From positions 1-9,583 of the forward strand of contig JAAZEK010000004.1 in NCBI GenBank assembly GCA_012512335.1: 9,583 nucleotides of DNA. The letters are read 5' to 3'. Under the pieces are notes generated by a model that saw only the letters and a program-made list of their open reading frames with translations, was not told the DNA's origin and ran no database searches. The stretch is from Clostridiales bacterium (GTDB lineage Bacteria > Bacillota > Clostridia > Caldicoprobacterales > DTU083). Shown here piece after piece: positions 6,505-9,583 of the stretch. Each line of letters begins with the position of its first letter. Position 1 is the stretch's first letter. Position numbers and translations under genes: made by a program.

Positions 6505-8804
6505 GAGGCAACCTTCTTCCATGGTAGCCTATTCCTACGATCGGGCAAATACTCTATTATAGCTAGCAATACAGGAGGTGCCAGATAAACCATGGAAGTG
6601 CCAGCTGCAACTATTCCTGAATCATTCACTAGCAAAGCAGTTATGCATCCAATTACACCCGAGACTATTCCTTTTATAAAAAGGGGACGTTTCTCTTTAA
6701 TAACACAAAAAATGCCTACAGGCCGAAATAGGAGTATTGCCATGCTGAAAAGGGAAAGTAAGAACACTCTAGTCCATATAGTATAACGAAACAGCTTGAT
6801 GTTCATCTCGATTTTACGTTTTGCAATTAGAACCAGCTCGAATATTCCGTTTTCTCTAATCAATGTAACTGTTTGTCCCATATGTGACTGGCTATCGACA
6901 GCACGTGAACTATCAAATAAAAAAAGTATAACTAGAAAAGCTGCTGTAGCAATACCAATAGAAACCAGATGATGGAGACGAATTTGATCTTTCCATTGAA
7001 GAATCATGAAGGAAGAAAAAGCCATGAGTGCGGATATTGTACCTCCTACATTGGCTCCAATTCCTGGATGAGCCAGCACAAACAATATTAATGCAAATAT
7101 TGGTAAGAGTAACAAAAAGGTCAAGCTTCTTCCCTTTTCTATTAAGTATTGGCTAACCACTCCAATACCTGTACAGCTTGCTCCCAGCAAAACACCCATA
7201 TACTCATTGCCAATCCCGTAGAATCGTGCTCCACTAATAATATCGTAGCCCAAAGGTGAAAATGCAATTAGAGTTGCTCCTGTAAGTTGGTCCACTATCA
7301 GCAATATTGTTATGATTATACAATATGAACCATTTTTTACCATCATGCTATGTTCTTTGGTAAAAATCCATAAGAGGGCTGTAATTGCTAATGCCAGTAT
7401 CCAGGAAAGACTCAAACTTCCTGCCAGAGTTGAACTGTGGAAGATAGGTAGGAGTAAATAGGAAATGGGGATAGCCATAATAAATTGAAGAAAGACCTCA
7501 GCATAGGGTAGATATTTTCTTAGAAAAAATATGCATATTAAAGCCGCAATTAGCAGAATAATCAAAAGCGTAACATAACTGCGCAGTAAAGGTGCCCGTT
7601 GGTTATTGACTTCCTTAAGCCTTCCATTATATTCTAAAAGTTCTTCTACTTCCATCTCCTCTCCCGAAGAGTGAATTCTGTTGCCCAATTGACCTCCTTG
7701 GCGACCAATTCCATAGTGGCTCAAAATAGCAGTGCTTATATCTAAATTCGTTAAAATACCTGGCCGTTTTGTAGAAGCAGAAACCAGCAGTCCGTTGCTA
7801 AAACCTTTTCCCATAATCATAACAGGAGTGAGTCTGTTGTTTACAGCCAGATCATTAGCAGACCCTAGAGTAGATGCTATAACTAGTAAATCCTGTCCCA
7901 GGTCCATACTTTGAATCAGTTCACCAATAAAGGCATCGCCTTCTTCGATAGCTACTCTCTTATACCATTGATTCATGTCATCAGTTGCTTCATAACGAAA
8001 ATCCTCAGCTCTTGATGCATCACCTAATTCTATTGCAAATACATCCACACTTTCCCATAAATCCTCTATAGATTTTATCATCTTACTATAGTCAGTTCGA
8101 ACTCCAAAAGGGCGACTATGGTCCTCCATTAAAACACTTCCGCCAACTTTCCCTGATGGCACTATACCTTCGTCATCCATCATAAACGATACCAAATATC
8201 TCTTATATTCTCCATTTGTATCACTGTTACCAAAAACAGCGGAACGAAGGCCTCTTTGCTTTAGGGCATTTCCCAGAGCACCAATGCTTACTGTATATGG
8301 GCGATTTTTATTATTTCGGATAGCTTGTGCAATACCAAGATTCACAATAGCGTCTCCATGAGCTGCTTTGCCAGTAATCTGCTTGTATAAATCTCCTGCA
8401 TTTATATCCTGATGAATCTCATCTAAATGAAGTCCCAAGGGTGATTTATCCGATGCTGAAACTCGAGTACCAGCACCCATAGTTAGATACGCATCACGCT
8501 GGGATCGACTTCCACCAGTGTTAGTTGTCATCAAGCCGATGCCACCTTGTTGGATTAGCAAATCTAAGTTAGGGGTATTAGCATTATAGAAGTCTGATAA
8601 AACAGCACGATCTATGAAAACTATAAATACCTTACCCTGATTGGCAGAGGATTCCATAACGAAATCATTTAGACTAGTGGGATCTGAATTCATATATGTA
8701 TTTTGAGTACTCTCTAACCCTGTTATATCTAAACTTGACGAAACTAATATATGCAGAGATAGAAGTAGTAATAATACGAGGATGAACAATCTTTTTAGTT
8801 TCAC
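6501..8804 (-). CDS. Membrane protein: exported alkaline-phosphatase-superfamily-like domain plus about 11 helices
   Basis: 767 residues with no named gene that I recognise. An N-terminal hydrophobic segment (about 5-22) is a signal peptide or anchor. A soluble region of about 55-385 resembles the alkaline-phosphatase superfamily: FIVFIDR with Asp65, TPNLDLL (77-83), a GGSRSQRDAYLTMGAGTR stretch (97-114) and LTPVMIMGKGF (325-335). It ends in a TNLDISTAILSHYGI segment (352-366). Where a DHG motif and a ligand His are expected it reads ASTLGS (310-315) and NRLTPV, so phosphatase chemistry is doubtful. About 11 membrane helices fill 410-750, with polar motifs such as ARFYGIGNEYMG (526-537), AHPGIGANVGGT (578-589) and VNDSGIVAAGTS. 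The start is a GTG with AAGGGAG (8820-8814) 9 bases upstream. Its stop overlaps the glycosyltransferase start, suggesting a joint role at the cell envelope. Fold assignment is by motif reading only. Confidence 0.8.
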   Translation of the reverse strand: MKLKRLFILVLLLLLSLHILVSSSLDITGLESTQNTYMNSDPTSLNDFVMESSANQGKVFIVFIDRAVLSDFYNANTPNLDLLIQQGGIGLMTTNTGGSRSQRDAYLTMGAGTRVSASDKSPLGLHLDEIHQDINAGDLYKQITGKAAHGDAIVNLGIAQAIRNNKNRPYTVSIGALGNALKQRGLRSAVFGNSDTNGEYKRYLVSFMMDDEGIVPSGKVGGSVLMEDHSRPFGVRTDYSKMIKSIEDLWESVDVFAIELGDASRAEDFRYEATDDMNQWYKRVAIEEGDAFIGELIQSMDLGQDLLVIASTLGSANDLAVNNRLTPVMIMGKGFSNGLLVSASTKRPGILTNLDISTAILSHYGIGRQGGQLGNRIHSSGEEMEVEELLEYNGRLKEVNNQRAPLLRSYVTLLIILLIAALICIFFLRKYLPYAEVFLQFIMAIPISYLLLPIFHSSTLAGSLSLSWILALAITALLWIFTKEHSMMVKNGSYCIIITILLIVDQLTGATLIAFSPLGYDIISGARFYGIGNEYMGVLLGASCTGIGVVSQYLIEKGRSLTFLLLLPIFALILFVLAHPGIGANVGGTISALMAFSSFMILQWKDQIRLHHLVSIGIATAAFLVILFLFDSSRAVDSQSHMGQTVTLIRENGIFELVLIAKRKIEMNIKLFRYTIWTRVFLLSLFSMAILLFRPVGIFCVIKEKRPLFIKGIVSGVIGCITALLVNDSGIVAAGTSMVYLAPPVLLAIIEYLPDRRNRLPWKKVAS

Positions 8805-8874
8805 TTAGCAATACTCCCTTATTTAACATTCACCTATTAATTCTTCCCATGTTTTGACACTTCATGCATATAAC

Positions 8875-8903
8875 AAAAGCACCTACAGATAGTAGATGCT
8901 TTT
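8875..8903 (-). terminator. Hairpin, possible terminator of the right-edge gene
   Basis: AAAAGCACCTAC (8875-8886) and GTAGATGCTTTT (8892-8903) are inverted repeats: 11 of 12 positions pair around a 5-base loop. The minus-strand RNA ends in CTTTTGTTAT, a short U-rich tail. It lies about 160 bases after the stop of the gene at the right edge and 70 bases before the membrane-protein start, a suitable place to separate the two transcripts. With A/T tracts on both sides it could act in either direction. Confidence 0.6.
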
Positions 8904-8904
8904 A

Positions 8905-8935
8905 GTGAAGCACAGGGACGGTTCACCTGCTTCAT
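8905..8935. repeat. Second hairpin with a CAGGGACGGTTC core
   Basis: TGAAGCA (8906-8912) pairs with TGCTTCA (8928-8934). A CAGG/CCTG extension adds two pairs past a 2-base bulge, and the loop is about GACGGTTCA. It directly abuts the hairpin at 8875-8903. The CACAGGGACGGTTC core resembles, from memory, a short sequence recurrent in clostridial intergenic regions; no other copy occurs in this window. The rest of the gap (8936-9063) shows nothing I can assign. Confidence 0.45.
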
Positions 8936-9063
8936 AATAATTTTCATACATTTTTTTGCAAAATGCACATCACGTATAACATGCTCATAGAAACATAGTA
9001 TCAATCCATTTTACTCACACACCGCACAATACAACGATGAGGTCTATGGTTTGACATTTATAG

Positions 9064-9583
9064 TCAAGTGTTTATATCATCACCAGCGTCAATACTTTCA
9101 CCACCATTAGGTGTCGTTGGCTCAGGCGACTGAGTTGGTTCAGAAGACTGCGCTGGTATTGGATTGGTGCTCGGTACAGGCGTTGGTATTTTACTTGGTG
9201 TCGGCGTTACAGTAGGCGTCGAAGTATGTTCCGGGTTATCTGTCGCTATAGGTGTCGACGTCGGGGCTGGATCATTTGTTGTTGTAGGCTCTGAGCTTGG
9301 TGTTGGCTTTGGTTTCTCACTCAAGTTATTTTTTAAATAATCCCAGTAAGCATTTAATTCCTCAGATGCAGTGGAAAGTTCAGTAAAGGCTTTTTGATCT
9401 ATCTTTAGTTTGAAAGCTGCAATTTTATTATTTATTTGAGCTTTCTGTTCATCTGACATTTTATCTTGAAGGGAGTTCAATTCTCCCTCTACTTTTGATA
9501 ACAAAGACCTAGCATTATTGAGATTAGTTTTTCTCTTGTCTAATTGAGGCAGTGCTGACACACATATAATGAAAAGTTGATGG
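9064..9583 (-). CDS. Exported-looking protein with Pro/Thr/Ser-rich tail, C-terminal part (cut by window edge)
   Basis: Function not recognised. The frame stays open to the right edge and reads HQLFIICVSALPQLDKR at its upstream end, a hydrophobic run ending in small residues that looks like the end of a signal peptide. The GTG at 9561 falls just after this run and has no ribosome binding site, so the real start probably lies off-window. Counted from that GTG, residues 7-80 are charged and probably helical or coiled-coil (LSKVEGELNSLQDKMSDEQ). Residues 83-151 are a low-complexity Pro/Thr/Ser stretch. The end (GGESIDAGDDINT) is acidic and has no LPXTG sorting signal or membrane helix. Such tails often span the peptidoglycan of Gram-positive cells, so a secreted or wall-associated protein is the best guess. 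It is followed by two hairpins before the next gene on the same strand. Confidence 0.7.
   Translation of the reverse strand, partial: HQLFIICVSALPQLDKRKTNLNNARSLLSKVEGELNSLQDKMSDEQKAQINNKIAAFKLKIDQKAFTELSTASEELNAYWDYLKNNLSEKPKPTPSSEPTTTNDPAPTSTPIATDNPEHTSTPTVTPTPSKIPTPVPSTNPIPAQSSEPTQSPEPTTPNGGESIDAGDDINT
9109..9315 (-). repeat. Low-complexity Pro/Thr/Ser coding repeat
   Basis: Codes for about 69 residues with some 20 prolines and little except Thr, Ser, Glu and Ala, in loosely repeated units such as SSEPT, TSTP, TPTP and SPEP. The units are degenerate at DNA level, so there is no exact tandem repeat. A flexible wall-spanning or linker segment is likely. Confidence 0.75.

Noticed and set aside
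6592..7914. Plus-strand open frames opposite the membrane protein (6592-6786, 7732-7914)
   Set aside because: Short, no motif, fully inside a convincing long gene on the minus strand.
8805..8874. Sigma-A promoter directly before the membrane-protein gene
   Set aside because: Several AT-rich hexamers resemble a -10 but none has a -35 with acceptable match and spacing, so no site could be supported.

Overview
The window looks like a chromosomal segment of a low-GC, probably endospore-forming Firmicute of the class Clostridia. The reasons are the gene order tig-clpP-clpX-lonB, the strong AAGGAGG-type ribosome binding sites, the use of GTG starts, and a single-membrane style of surface proteins. 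Genus cannot be fixed from the sequence alone.

Left part (1-4218, minus strand) is the protein quality-control cluster. Trigger factor (tig) folds nascent chains, and ClpP and ClpX form the ATP-dependent ClpXP protease. These three are closely spaced (gaps of about 15-40 bases) and end at a strong intrinsic terminator at 841-885. LonB follows but is cut by the left edge. It lies beyond that terminator and has its own upstream sequence, which carries a candidate forespore (sigma-G-like) promoter, so it is probably transcribed separately.

Middle (4219-5268) holds a divergent promoter region of about 280 bases and then fabI on the plus strand. FabI is the enoyl-ACP reductase that completes each cycle of fatty acid elongation. 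A long imperfect palindromic hairpin followed by a T-run lies between fabI and the converging gene downstream. It probably ends fabI transcription and looks like an interspersed repeat.

Right part (5389-8804, minus strand) is a two-gene unit with a 4-base GTGA stop/start overlap. The first gene is a 767-residue membrane protein: an exported N-terminal domain resembling the alkaline-phosphatase superfamily, fused to about 11 membrane helices. The second is a GT4-type glycosyltransferase. Together they suggest a cell-envelope glycan or glycolipid function, but no substrate can be read from the sequence. The exported domain seems to lack the Asp-His and His metal ligands expected near its C-terminal end, which makes this pair the least explained part of the window.

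Right edge (8805-9583): two consecutive hairpins lie in a 259-base gap, followed by the C-terminal part of an exported-looking protein with a helical region and a Pro/Thr/Ser-rich tail. Its true start is outside the window. No RNA genes, CRISPR arrays, insertion sequences or origins were seen.
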